11,027 nt of DNA from Acidimicrobiia bacterium (GCA_026983855.1 JALSTE010000461.1:1-11027), one strand, 5' to 3'. Shown: positions 1 to 7,142, counted from the first letter of the stretch. Numbers and translations are program-made. The notes: generated by a model from the letters alone, not told the origin.

Positions 1-526
1 GGAACAGCCACTCGAGGGCCGTCTTGGTGTGGCTCCAGTCCCACCACGATCCCCGTGGTCCCCGGCGGGACTGCAGGCTCTCCAGCATCCGGGCGCTCAT
101 GGGACCGTCGCTGCGAAGGCGATCGAGGGTCTCCCCCAGGAACTCCGCGTTGGCGGCCGCGAATCTCACGAGCCCCGGCCAGGACCCGCTGCCCCCCTCG
201 TGCATGGCGTCCATCCGCCACTGGAACAGTCTTCTGGTGGCCGGGGTCATCAGTGACGCCTCGTGGGCCCAGTACTCCACCAGTTCAGGTTCGGGTGCCC
301 GGGTCATGCGGTCGAGTCGTTCGCGGTCGTAGACACCGAGCCGGGAGAAGAAGGGAAGGTAGTGGGAGCGGCTCACGACGTTGACCGAGTCGATCTGGAC
401 CACCCCCACGTCGTTGATGACCCGCCGCAGGTGGCGCCGATCAAGCCGGCCGGTGGGGCGGGCCCGGTTCAGCCCCTGGGCGGCGATGGCGATCCGGCGG
501 GCCTGGTCCGGGGACATCTCATTCAC
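1..526 (-). CDS. AlkZ/YcaQ-like DNA glycosylase (HTH_42 winged-helix family), C-terminus missing
   Basis: The minus strand from a GTG at 526 is open to the left edge, giving the first 175 residues; the family is usually about 350-400 aa, so roughly half is outside the window. Residues 42-48 read VVQIDSV, the QxD catalytic motif of the AlkZ (YcaQ) glycosylases. They are followed by SRSHYLPFFSRLG (52-64) and EYWAHEASLM (84-93), both typical of the family. Family knowledge: Streptomyces AlkZ and E. coli YcaQ unhook DNA interstrand crosslinks and excise bulky alkylated purines, while many other members are uncharacterised. The start is supported by AAGGGG seven bases before the GTG; an in-frame ATG at 517 is the alternative but is too far from this site. 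The gene lies 67 bp downstream of the TetR gene on the same strand. Family call is strong; substrate is unknown. Confidence 0.85.
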   Translation of the reverse strand, partial: MNEMSPDQARRIAIAAQGLNRARPTGRLDRRHLRRVINDVGVVQIDSVNVVSRSHYLPFFSRLGVYDRERLDRMTRAPEPELVEYWAHEASLMTPATRRLFQWRMDAMHEGGSGSWPGLVRFAAANAEFLGETLDRLRSDGPMSARMLESLQSRRGPRGSWWDWSHTKTALEWLF

Positions 527-551
527 CGACGGGCCCCTTCGGCGGTATCGG

Positions 552-578
552 CCGGGGCACCGGCGGCGATCGCCCCGG
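552..578 (-). terminator. GC-rich hairpin between tetR and the glycosylase gene
   Basis: CCGGGGC (552-558) and GCCCCGG (572-578) form a perfect 7-bp stem with a 13-nt loop, starting 15 bp past the TetR stop. No T-tract follows on the minus strand. U-tract-less hairpins are proposed as terminators or attenuators in high-GC actinobacteria. An overlapping 12-bp palindrome CCCGGTACCGGG (574-585) offers an alternative fold, so the assignment is tentative. Confidence 0.35.
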
Positions 579-593
579 TACCGGGCGAGGAGG

Positions 594-1193
594 TCAGAAC
601 AGGGCCCGCACGAGAGGTGTGAGGAGTTTCTCAACCGTGGCCGGATCCTGATTCTGAACCAGGCGCAACCTCTCCCACACCTCGAATCCGAACAGGAGAT
701 CCAGCCCGTCGAGGAGCAGTCCGGGATCAGGGGCCGCCGCCAGTTCCGGGGCGAAGGTCAGCTCCACGTCGTGGCGGAGTCGGGCGCGACCCTTCTGCAG
801 CTCCTTGGCGACGACGGGGGAGGAGTACTCACCCAGCCGAGCGGCTCGCACCACCGCGTTCACCTTCTCCCACCGGGTGATGCGGTGACGGATGAACGCC
901 GACACCTTCTCATCGAGGTCCAGGTCGGAGGCCGGTCGGGTGGTGGTGGCGTTGACCCCGTCCTCGGCCCGGGCCGAGACCTCGGCGACCAGGCTCTCCA
1001 TGTCGTCGAAGTGGTGATACACCGAGCGGGTGGAAATCCCGGCCGCCTCCGCTATCTGGGCCGCGGTGGGTCTGAGGTTGCCGGCGGCGTAGAGGTCGAA
1101 CATGGCGTCGACTATCGCCTCGCGGTTGCGCCGGCCCCGCAGTACCCGTCCGTCGACCTCATTGTCGATGGAGGGTTGGAGCTGTGTTTCCAT
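594..1193 (-). CDS. TetR-family transcriptional regulator
   Basis: A 199-aa protein of the usual TetR length. The N-terminal DNA-binding domain covers about residues 18-70: GRRNREAIVDAMFDLYAAG is the first helix region and TAAQIAEAAGISTRSVYHHF (43-62) is the helix-turn-helix, with the family-typical VYHHF end of the recognition helix. The C-terminal ligand-binding part (about 75-199) is divergent, so the inducer cannot be read from sequence. The ATG at 1193 gives the full N-terminus; a strong ribosome binding site is not evident. It is transcribed away from the propeller-metalloprotease gene, and an 18-bp palindrome lies 14 bp before its start. This is the standard arrangement for a repressor controlling itself and the divergent gene, so control of the protease genes is a reasonable inference but is not shown. 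Confidence 0.93.
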   Translation of the reverse strand: METQLQPSIDNEVDGRVLRGRRNREAIVDAMFDLYAAGNLRPTAAQIAEAAGISTRSVYHHFDDMESLVAEVSARAEDGVNATTTRPASDLDLDEKVSAFIRHRITRWEKVNAVVRAARLGEYSSPVVAKELQKGRARLRHDVELTFAPELAAAPDPGLLLDGLDLLFGFEVWERLRLVQNQDPATVEKLLTPLVRALF

Positions 1194-1207
1194 GGGACCA
1201 TTTCAAC

Positions 1208-1225
1208 AGAATCTCCGGTGATTCT
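1208..1225. promoter_or_regulatory. Palindromic putative TetR operator
   Basis: AGAATCTCCGGTGATTCT has 6-bp perfect arms (AGAATC/GATTCT) around a TCCGGT centre. Sixteen of 18 positions are symmetric; only the T/T pair flanking the CCGG breaks symmetry. Size and position, 14 bp before the tetR start in the divergent intergenic region, fit a TetR-type dimer site. No confident -10/-35 was found around it. Confidence 0.55.
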
Positions 1226-1352
1226 CACAGCCGGGGTCTGGTCGCGGTCCGTCATGGGCTCCGGGTGACCACCACCGGCGCCGCCCGATGGGCCACTCTG
1301 GTGACCTACATCGTTGACGTCGGGCCTCGACACGAAGGCGGAAATCCGGACA

Positions 1353-3233
1353 GTGACCACAACCCCCGAGATCCCCGAGGGCGCCCCGGCGGCCGACACC
1401 GAGACCGAGTCCACTGAGATGACCCTGGACCGGAGGTCGTTCCTGCGCTCCGGTGGAGTACTGGGGGCCCTGGCCCTGGTTCGGACACCGTTGCGGACGT
1501 TTCCGACCCCGGCCCCGGACCGAACGAACCTCGTGCCGGCCACCGCACCCCTGATCGCCTCCTCCCCGGGGCTCGGCGCGGATCTCCTGACCGCCTCCTC
1601 GGGGGGGCTCACCGACGATGGCCTGACGGTGGTCACCATCGTCTACACCCCCGATGAGAACGGCTACTGGGTGGTCACCTCCGACGGTGCCGTCCTACCG
1701 ATCGACGCCCCCCACTTCGGTGACCGCCCGTCCCTGTCGGACGGCGAGTACGTCTCGGCCCTCTCTCCCACGCCGTCGGGCGACGGCTACTGGCTGTTCA
1801 CGACCAGCGGCCGGGTGGCGGCATACGGGGACGCCGTACACCTCGGTGACCTGACCGGGTTGACCCTGGCCGGGCCGGTCGTGGGGGCCGCCGCCCTCCC
1901 CTCGGGTCAGGGGTACTACATGGTCGGTTCCGACGGGGGCATCTTCAGCTTCGGTGCCGCCTCGTACATGGGTTCGGTTCCCCAGGTCCTGCCGGGGGTC
2001 CCCTTGGCCCAGCCCGTCGTGGGCCTGGTGCCGACCCCCTCATCCGACGGCTACTGGTTGGTGGCCGGGGATGGGGGCATCTTCAGCTTCGGTGCCGCCG
2101 GCTTCTACGACTCGGTGCCGGGTGTCCTGCCCGGGGTCACGCTGGACGAACCGGTTATCGGGGCCCTGGCGTCGGGACAGGCGTATCTGATGGTCGCCGC
2201 CGATGGCGGGATCTTCAATTTCGGGGACAGCGTGTTCCTGGGTTCCCGTCCCGGGATTCCGACCCAGCCCGGGGAGATCCGGACCCCGGTGTCGGCCGTT
2301 ACCGTCACCTCGGATCGTTCGGGATACATGATGGTCGATGAGGTGGGTGAAACCTGGGGGTTCGGGTCAGCGGCGACACCCCAGACCGGGAGCCCGTCGG
2401 GCCCTCAGGCCCGACCCACCCACACCTTCATAGGGAAGTGGCCCTACACCGCCCTTCCCCTGAGGTGGCCCTCGGCCGATCCGATCCACTACGTCCTGAA
2501 CAATGGTTTCGGTCCCCCCGAGGCGGCCCAGATGGTGCACGACGCGGTGGCGGAGATCTCGGCCCGCACCGGTCTGCAGTTCATATTCGACGGTACGACC
2601 ACCGAGTACGTGGGCCACAGCAGCGACGACACCCCTGACTTCCGTGAGTCGTACCAGCCCAGTCGCTACGGCGATCGCTGGGCGCCGGTGTGGATCGGGG
2701 CCCGACCGGACAATGTGGCGACGGGCACGGTCGGTGTGGCCCAACCGGTGCTGCACGCCAATGAGCGGGTCACGAAGCAGATCGAGGTGGAGATCAACGG
2801 CGTCCTCCAGACGATCGCGGTGGGCGAGCCGATCTTCATAACCGGAACGGTGTCGTACCACTGGCAGCCCTATTACGGAGCCTCGGTGCTGGCCGAGCTG
2901 CCGGCTGTGATTCTCCATGAGCTCGGTCACCTGGTGGGCCTGGGGCACGTCAACTCGGTGGCGGAGTTGATGTACCCGAGTCTGACCGGGGTGTCAGACT
3001 TCGGTCAGGGCGACCTCCTGGGTCTTCACCTGCTGGGATCGGCGGCGGGAATTCCGTCCGCGCCGGGTCCGACCGAGGGGATCGACATCAGCCAGTCCGT
3101 CAGTGTCGCCTCGGCCGAGGGGACGCCCTCCGGGCCGGGAGGTGGGGAGATCATCCCGAATCCGGATGGTCCCGATTTCTACCGCCCCCCGCTACCAACC
3201 CTTCCGATCTGCCCGGGGAACGGCCGGCGGTGA
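1353..3233 (+). CDS. Tat-exported beta-propeller-repeat protein with C-terminal matrixin-like zinc metalloprotease domain
   Basis: Residue numbers count from GTG 1353 (626 aa). DRRSFLRSGG (26-35) followed by a hydrophobic stretch is a twin-arginine signal. Residues about 97-340 hold six copies of a roughly 45-residue repeat of the form GYWLVA-DGGIFSFG-A-F-GS, common in large actinobacterial secreted proteins and probably folding as a propeller. The C-terminal domain (about 355-570) carries HELGHLVGLGH (522-532), the metzincin HExxHxxGxxH zinc site with catalytic Glu523, then a likely Met-turn in ELMYP (Met540). This is the matrixin/M10-like arrangement. A Pro/Gly-rich tail follows. The role is probably extracytoplasmic proteolysis, with the repeats as binding or scaffold module; the substrate is unknown. 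Alternative starts are TTG 1314 and ATG 1419, the latter giving a compact Tat peptide; none has a strong ribosome binding site. The M1 peptidase gene follows closely. Confidence 0.85.
   Translation: MTTTPEIPEGAPAADTETESTEMTLDRRSFLRSGGVLGALALVRTPLRTFPTPAPDRTNLVPATAPLIASSPGLGADLLTASSGGLTDDGLTVVTIVYTPDENGYWVVTSDGAVLPIDAPHFGDRPSLSDGEYVSALSPTPSGDGYWLFTTSGRVAAYGDAVHLGDLTGLTLAGPVVGAAALPSGQGYYMVGSDGGIFSFGAASYMGSVPQVLPGVPLAQPVVGLVPTPSSDGYWLVAGDGGIFSFGAAGFYDSVPGVLPGVTLDEPVIGALASGQAYLMVAADGGIFNFGDSVFLGSRPGIPTQPGEIRTPVSAVTVTSDRSGYMMVDEVGETWGFGSAATPQTGSPSGPQARPTHTFIGKWPYTALPLRWPSADPIHYVLNNGFGPPEAAQMVHDAVAEISARTGLQFIFDGTTTEYVGHSSDDTPDFRESYQPSRYGDRWAPVWIGARPDNVATGTVGVAQPVLHANERVTKQIEVEINGVLQTIAVGEPIFITGTVSYHWQPYYGASVLAELPAVILHELGHLVGLGHVNSVAELMYPSLTGVSDFGQGDLLGLHLLGSAAGIPSAPGPTEGIDISQSVSVASAEGTPSGPGGGEIIPNPDGPDFYRPPLPTLPICPGNGRR
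1641..2372 (+). repeat. Six tandem propeller-type repeats (GYW..DGGIF.FG)
   Basis: Six in-frame repeats can be aligned on GYWVV-TSDGAV, GYWLF-TTSGRV, GYYMV-GSDGGIFSFG, GYWLV-AGDGGIFSFG, AYLMV-AADGGIFNFG and GYMMV-DEVGETWGFG. Units 3 and 4 are nearest to each other: they share an identical 27-nt run (1935-1961 and 2073-2099), 138 bp (46 codons) apart. The outer repeats have diverged in the DGGIF core. Confidence 0.8.
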
Positions 3234-3291
3234 CCACTGAGTGCCGTCGGCGTCGATGTCTTCGGAATGGGGCGCCGGTGGTGGGATGGCC

Positions 3292-4905
3292 ATGAGGGTG
3301 GGTGTCGGTCGGTCGAGGTGGCGCGGTCGATGGCTGGCCGGGGTGTTGACGGCCCTGGCGGTCCTGGCGGCGGCCTGCGGTGGATCCGGTTCGGACGCGC
3401 CGAGCGCTGACCGGACCCCGGTGGCCCCCGCCTCCAGCGTTCAGGTGGGTACGACGGCGTCCGGGGGAGTGGACGTGGGTTCGACGGAGGGCGACTCCGG
3501 CTATCCCCCGGATCCCTCCTCGGTGGACACACCGGGGCCCACCGGTTCCCCACCGGGGGACGGCACCGTAGTTCCGTCCGAGCCGGTGCAGGGAGACGCG
3601 GGGTTGGGGGACCCCTACTTTCCCGATTGGGGTAACGGCGGGTACGACGCCATCCGCTACACCCTCGATCTGACCATCCAACCCGGTCGGAACCTCGTGG
3701 ATGCCGTGGTGACGATGGACGCCGTGGCCACCGAGCCGTTGCTCGGGTTCAACCTGGACTACGCCGGACCCGAGCTGACCCGGGTCACGGTGAACGGGGC
3801 CGGGGCCGGGTGGGAGCGGGAGGGTGAGGAACTGCGGATCCGACCCCGGGAGACTCTGCCCGCCGGGGTCGGGTTCTCGGTGCAGACCTCGTACTCGGCC
3901 TCCCCGAAAGCGGTGCCGACCGTGGCCTGGCCCCAGGGGGTCGGATGGCAGGCTCCCCGGGCCGACCTCATATACGTGGTCAGTGAGCCCAACGGGGCCC
4001 GGGGCTGGTATCCGGTCAATGACCATCCATCGGACAAGGCGCTGTACCGCTTTCGGCTGACGGTGCCCGAACCGTTCTCGGCCGTGGCCAACGGTGAATT
4101 GGTCCGGAGCTCCACCGATTCGGGGATGACCACCTTCGAGTACGAGACCCACCACCCGATGGCCAGCTATCTGGTCACCATCGGGGTGGGGGAGTTCAGC
4201 TCCCAGAGCTCGCCCGGTCCCGAGGGGATCCAGATCCGCAACTTCGTCGCCCCGGGTCTGGTGGACATCGCCGGCGGGGCCCTGGACCTCCAGGCCCGGA
4301 TGATCGAGGAACTGACGCCCCTGTTCGGTCCCTTCCCGTTCGACACCTACGGGGCCCTGGTGGTGGACAGTGATTTCGGGGGGGCTCTGGAGAACCAGAC
4401 CCTCTCGGTGTTCTCCGGGGGGATGTTCCGGTCGCCGATCCTGGCCGAGGAGGTGGTGGTCCACGAGCTGGCCCACCAGTGGTTCGGGGATTCCCTCACC
4501 ATCGACAACTGGAGGGACATCTGGTTGAACGAGGGTTTCGCCACCTACGCCGAGTGGCTCTGGAGGGAGCTCACCGAGCCGGACTTCGACCTCGACGCCT
4601 TCGCCCGGGCCACCGCCGATTCGGGGAGGCCGATCTGGGGGCCGCCCGGGGATCCGGGCCCGGCGGGGCTGTTCGACTCCACCGTCTACATCAGGGGCGC
4701 GCTCACCCTGCACGAACTGAGGCTGACGGTCGGGGACGAGGTGTTCTTCGAGATCCTGCGCAGTTACTCCTCCCGGTACGCCGACTCCACCGTTGACACC
4801 CCGCGCTTCGTGGCCGTGGCTGAGGAGGTCTCGGGGCGGGACCTCGGTGATCTGTTCGATTCCTGGCTGTACGGCGAGCGGACCCCGGAGCTGACCGGCG
4901 GCTGA
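3292..4905 (+). CDS. M1-family zinc aminopeptidase, lipoprotein
   Basis: With ATG 3292 the protein is 537 aa and begins with a clean lipoprotein signal: Arg-rich n-region, hydrophobic core, lipobox LAAAC with Cys29. A Gly/Ser/Pro-rich spacer (about 30-105) leads to an M1 N-terminal beta domain (from about 106). The catalytic domain has GGALENQ (363-369), a GAMEN-type substrate motif with Leu for Met. The gluzincin site HELAH (391-395) is followed 18 residues later by Glu414 in WLNEG, i.e. HExxH-x18-E. Tyr466 in VYIRGALTLH fits the transition-state Tyr. The large C-terminal helical domain of long M1 enzymes is absent or short. It would trim N-terminal residues from peptides outside the membrane. 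ATG 3292 is chosen because a G-rich stretch ends six bases upstream; GTG 3241 and ATGs 3256 and 3286 are alternatives, and 3241 would put the gene 7 bp after the propeller-protease stop. Co-transcription is likely. Confidence 0.92.
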   Translation: MRVGVGRSRWRGRWLAGVLTALAVLAAACGGSGSDAPSADRTPVAPASSVQVGTTASGGVDVGSTEGDSGYPPDPSSVDTPGPTGSPPGDGTVVPSEPVQGDAGLGDPYFPDWGNGGYDAIRYTLDLTIQPGRNLVDAVVTMDAVATEPLLGFNLDYAGPELTRVTVNGAGAGWEREGEELRIRPRETLPAGVGFSVQTSYSASPKAVPTVAWPQGVGWQAPRADLIYVVSEPNGARGWYPVNDHPSDKALYRFRLTVPEPFSAVANGELVRSSTDSGMTTFEYETHHPMASYLVTIGVGEFSSQSSPGPEGIQIRNFVAPGLVDIAGGALDLQARMIEELTPLFGPFPFDTYGALVVDSDFGGALENQTLSVFSGGMFRSPILAEEVVVHELAHQWFGDSLTIDNWRDIWLNEGFATYAEWLWRELTEPDFDLDAFARATADSGRPIWGPPGDPGPAGLFDSTVYIRGALTLHELRLTVGDEVFFEILRSYSSRYADSTVDTPRFVAVAEEVSGRDLGDLFDSWLYGERTPELTGG

Positions 4906-4926
4906 TCCGGGAATTGGTCCCAGCGG

Positions 4927-4941
4927 GTGTGAGGTCCACAC
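4927..4941. promoter_or_regulatory. Small inverted repeat upstream of the SDR gene
   Basis: GTGTG (4927-4931) and CACAC (4937-4941) flank a 5-nt spacer, 31 bp before the SDR start. It could be a regulator half-site pair or chance in a GC-rich gap; no terminator with a T-tract is visible between the M1 peptidase and SDR genes. Confidence 0.2.
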
Positions 4942-4972
4942 TGGGGTCCAGTGAACAGCGAGGGGAGCCGGC

Positions 4973-5710
4973 GTGGGACGTCTGGACGACAAGGTCATCG
5001 TGGTGACCGGGGGTGCCCGGGGACAGGGGGCGGCGGAGGCGGCGGCGTTCGTGTCGGAGGGGGCCCGGGTGTGGGCCACCGATGTTCTCGACGATGAGGG
5101 AAGGGTCACCGCGGCCGAGGTCGGGGCCCGCTATCTCCATCATGACGTGACGAACGCCGGGGAGTGGGAGGCGGTCATCGCCGAGATACTGGAGACCGAG
5201 GGACGCATCGACGGTCTGGTGAACAATGCCGGGATATACGTGGGTGAGGGTCTCGCCGACACCTCCGAGGCCACCTACCGGAGGGTGATCGAGATCAACC
5301 AGATCGGTGTGTTCCTGGGGATGAAGGCGGTCCACGGTCCCATGGTTGAGCGGGGCGGGGGATCCATCGTCAACATCTCCTCGATCGCCGGGTTGATGGG
5401 GGCCCAGAACTCCTTCGCCTACGGTGCCTCGAAGTGGGCCGTGCGGGGAATGACACGTTCGGCGGCCCGGGAACTCGCCCCCTTCGGGATTCGGGTCAAC
5501 TCCGTTCACCCCGGAATAATCGAGACCCCGATGTTCGACGACCTCACCGGGGGAATGCCCGAGGTGAGGGCCATGATCGAACAGCGGATTCCCATGGGAC
5601 GCCTGGCGGGCCCCGAGGAGGTGGCCTCGGTGGTGCTGTTCCTCATGTCCGATGAGTCGGGTTACTGCACGGGGCGGGAGTTCGTGGTCGACGGGGGCTT
5701 CACGGCCTGA
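4973..5710 (+). CDS. Classical short-chain dehydrogenase/reductase (SDR)
   Basis: The 245-aa length is typical of classical SDRs. The cofactor motif TGGARGQG (12-19) fits TGxxxGxG, and Asp37 at the end of the second beta strand argues for NAD(H) over NADP(H). NNAG is at 84-87. The catalytic tetrad is complete: Asn109, Ser137 (NISSIAG), Tyr150 and Lys154 (YGASK). HPG (179-181) and the C-terminal VDGGF are also usual. The closest general type is the 3-alpha/20-beta-hydroxysteroid or 3-oxoacyl reductase-like group; the substrate, an alcohol/ketone, cannot be named. The GTG start at 4973 is supported by an AGGGGAG site about seven bases upstream. It is the third plus-strand gene after the two proteases but is separated by 67 bp and has no evident functional tie. 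It ends only 11 bp from the convergent L,D-transpeptidase gene. Confidence 0.95.
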   Translation: MGRLDDKVIVVTGGARGQGAAEAAAFVSEGARVWATDVLDDEGRVTAAEVGARYLHHDVTNAGEWEAVIAEILETEGRIDGLVNNAGIYVGEGLADTSEATYRRVIEINQIGVFLGMKAVHGPMVERGGGSIVNISSIAGLMGAQNSFAYGASKWAVRGMTRSAARELAPFGIRVNSVHPGIIETPMFDDLTGGMPEVRAMIEQRIPMGRLAGPEEVASVVLFLMSDESGYCTGREFVVDGGFTA

Positions 5711-5721
5711 CTCGAAAAGGG

Positions 5722-6519
5722 TCAATCGTGGATGACCACGGGTGTCCCGAGGGGCACCCGGCCGGCCAGATCCGTGACCAGGTCGTTGCCCACCCTCACG
5801 CATCCCAGGCTGACATCGGATCCGAGAAGCTCGGGTCGGTTCGTTCCGTGGATTCCGATCTGACCGTTCCCTCCGGCGTACTCGGTCACCGTGTCCGACC
5901 ACAGCGACAGACCCAGGGCGAAGGGTCCGTACAGGCCCTCGGGTTCCGGTGAGGCGAGCAGTTCGTTGACCGCCGTTCGGCCCGTGGGCGTTCGGGCTCC
6001 GGGGCGGCCGATGGCCACGGTCCCCCAGGTGACGAGCTCGCCGCCCCGCCTCAGCTCCAGACGATGTTCGGAGAGATCGATGTCGATGGTGTAGTCGGTC
6101 CAGGTCACCTCGACGTCGGCGGCCCTGACCCATCCGGTGCTGAAGTTGGGTCGAACCGGAAGGAGTACCTTCAGCCACTCCGCCGCGGGATCGGGCTGCC
6201 CGACGACCGCCAACACCAGGGCGGTTCCGTTGTTCGTCGGATTGTCGAGGGGTCCGCTCTCCACGGGGATCCCACCCCCGGGTGCGTCGAAAACCTCGAG
6301 CAGGGGCCCCCGGGCCCGGGCGATGTAGGAGGCGGTGGCGGGGGGAACGTCACCGCTCGGGAGGGGCAGCGATCCACGCCCGGCGCCCGTGACCGTCCCC
6401 TCTGACCGGGTGTCCGTGGCGGTGGAGGCCGCCACCCCGGTGCAGGCCGTGATCCCGATGACCAGGGCGAGAAGCAGGGCCGGAACCCGCAAGGCTCTCG
6501 GGGCGGGCACGGCCGTCAC
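5722..6519 (-). CDS. L,D-transpeptidase (YkuD domain), lipoprotein
   Basis: A 265-aa protein starting at GTG 6519. The N-terminus has a hydrophobic segment ending in the lipobox ITAC (Cys26), so it is probably a lipoprotein. Residues about 63-137 look like a small SH3-like beta domain (ending GWVRAADVEV). The YkuD catalytic domain covers about 143-264, with IGIHGTN (His224) and SLGCVRV (catalytic Cys240, Ser237, Arg242), i.e. the HxGT...SxGCxR signature. Family role: forming 3-3 peptidoglycan cross-links or attaching proteins to peptidoglycan, outside the membrane. Its start overlaps the stop of the upstream Ig-like gene by GTGA, so the two are probably translationally coupled. It lies tail-to-tail with the SDR gene, with 11 bp between and no room for a usual terminator. 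Confidence 0.93.
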   Translation of the reverse strand: MTAVPAPRALRVPALLLALVIGITACTGVAASTATDTRSEGTVTGAGRGSLPLPSGDVPPATASYIARARGPLLEVFDAPGGGIPVESGPLDNPTNNGTALVLAVVGQPDPAAEWLKVLLPVRPNFSTGWVRAADVEVTWTDYTIDIDLSEHRLELRRGGELVTWGTVAIGRPGARTPTGRTAVNELLASPEPEGLYGPFALGLSLWSDTVTEYAGGNGQIGIHGTNRPELLGSDVSLGCVRVGNDLVTDLAGRVPLGTPVVIHD

Positions 6520-6995
6520 CCGGTGAGATCGGGGACGGTGACGACCGGGGGTTCGGGCCTGGCCTCGTCCGGAGGAGGCGGTGTGGTGGAGACCAGCACC
6601 CTGATACCGGCCTGGGCGACACCACAGGCTCCGTCGGAAACGACGTAGGCGAAGGCGTCGACGCCCTCGAAGTCGAGGCCGGGCTCGTAGACGATCGTGT
6701 TCCCCTCGACGGTGGCGGTTCCACTGGCGGGGTTGAACACGGTGTCGACGGTCAGCGGGTCGCCGTCGAAGTCGACGTCGTTGGCCAGGACGTCGATCGT
6801 CACCGGTTGTCCGGGTGGGGTCCAGGCCTCGTCGTCGACGGCCAGTGGGGCGTTGTTGAAGTGGCCGAGACTCGCCAGACCGTCACAGCCGCCGCTGTCA
6901 TCCTGGGCACCCACCGGGGCTCGTCCCACCATGGAGACCAGCAGCAGCAGGGTGACGGCGCGCCGCACGGATCGTCGTCGGGAACGGGGCTTCAT
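6516..6995 (-). CDS. Secreted Ig/cadherin-like single-domain protein
   Basis: A 159-aa protein from ATG 6995, chosen because GAAGGG lies about five bases upstream; GTG 7001 adds two residues. Residues 1-30 form an Arg-rich Sec signal peptide with probable cleavage at PVGA-QDD. Residues about 49-136 match the bacterial cadherin-like/Ig-like repeat fold: NAPLAVDDEAW, TIDVLANDVDFDGDPLTV (calcium-binding-like Asp cluster), GTATVEGNTIVYEP, and FAYVVSDG. Such domains usually occur in tandem in large adhesins, so a single copy is unusual. Two cysteines (37 and 124) could form a disulfide. The tail (137-159) is Pro-rich and lacks a membrane anchor. Its stop overlaps the L,D-transpeptidase start, which suggests the protein acts at the cell wall with that enzyme; this is inferred from gene coupling alone. 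Confidence 0.85.
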   Translation of the reverse strand: MKPRSRRRSVRRAVTLLLLVSMVGRAPVGAQDDSGGCDGLASLGHFNNAPLAVDDEAWTPPGQPVTIDVLANDVDFDGDPLTVDTVFNPASGTATVEGNTIVYEPGLDFEGVDAFAYVVSDGACGVAQAGIRVLVSTTPPPPDEARPEPPVVTVPDLTG

Positions 6996-7120
6996 GGCCA
7001 CCCTTCGGCACTTCGGACCCCCGCTTCAAGTCCCCGGGGTCGACGGGCCCGAGGTTTGGTGAGGTGCGGTCGGGTTCTCCGATCCCGAGTCGTGGAGGTG
7101 GGTCACGCGGGACGCTCGGG

Positions 7121-7142
7121 CCCACGACCCACGGTCGGTGGG
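7121..7142 (-). terminator. Hairpin after the MBL hydrolase gene
   Basis: CCCACGACC (7121-7129) pairs with GGTC-G-GTGGG (7133-7142), a 9-bp stem with one bulged G and a 3-nt loop. It begins 7 bp past the MBL stop on the minus strand. No T-tract follows. It is the most stable-looking fold of the 154-bp gap between the MBL and Ig-like genes, which otherwise shows no clear promoter. Confidence 0.45.

Noticed and set aside
565..574. GGCGATCGCC palindrome resembling the cyanobacterial HIP1 element
   Set aside because: A single short GC-rich palindrome in a high-GC genome; no other copies stand out in the window.
381..1268. Plus-strand frame opposite tetR and the glycosylase start
   Set aside because: No motif, and it covers the intergenic palindrome; the minus-strand TetR helix-turn-helix is unambiguous.
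3151..5109. Long minus-strand open frame (over 600 codons) opposite the M1 peptidase and SDR
   Set aside because: Its translation is Pro/Arg/Gly/His-rich with no recognisable motif, and it is antisense to two genes with complete catalytic motifs; long spurious frames are expected in high-GC coding DNA.
5711..5721. Terminator between the SDR and L,D-transpeptidase genes
   Set aside because: Only 11 bp separate the convergent stops and no inverted repeat is present in them.
4703..6178. Minus-strand open frame of about 490 codons across the SDR gene
   Set aside because: It spans the ends of three genes with strong homology evidence and reads as low-complexity basic sequence.
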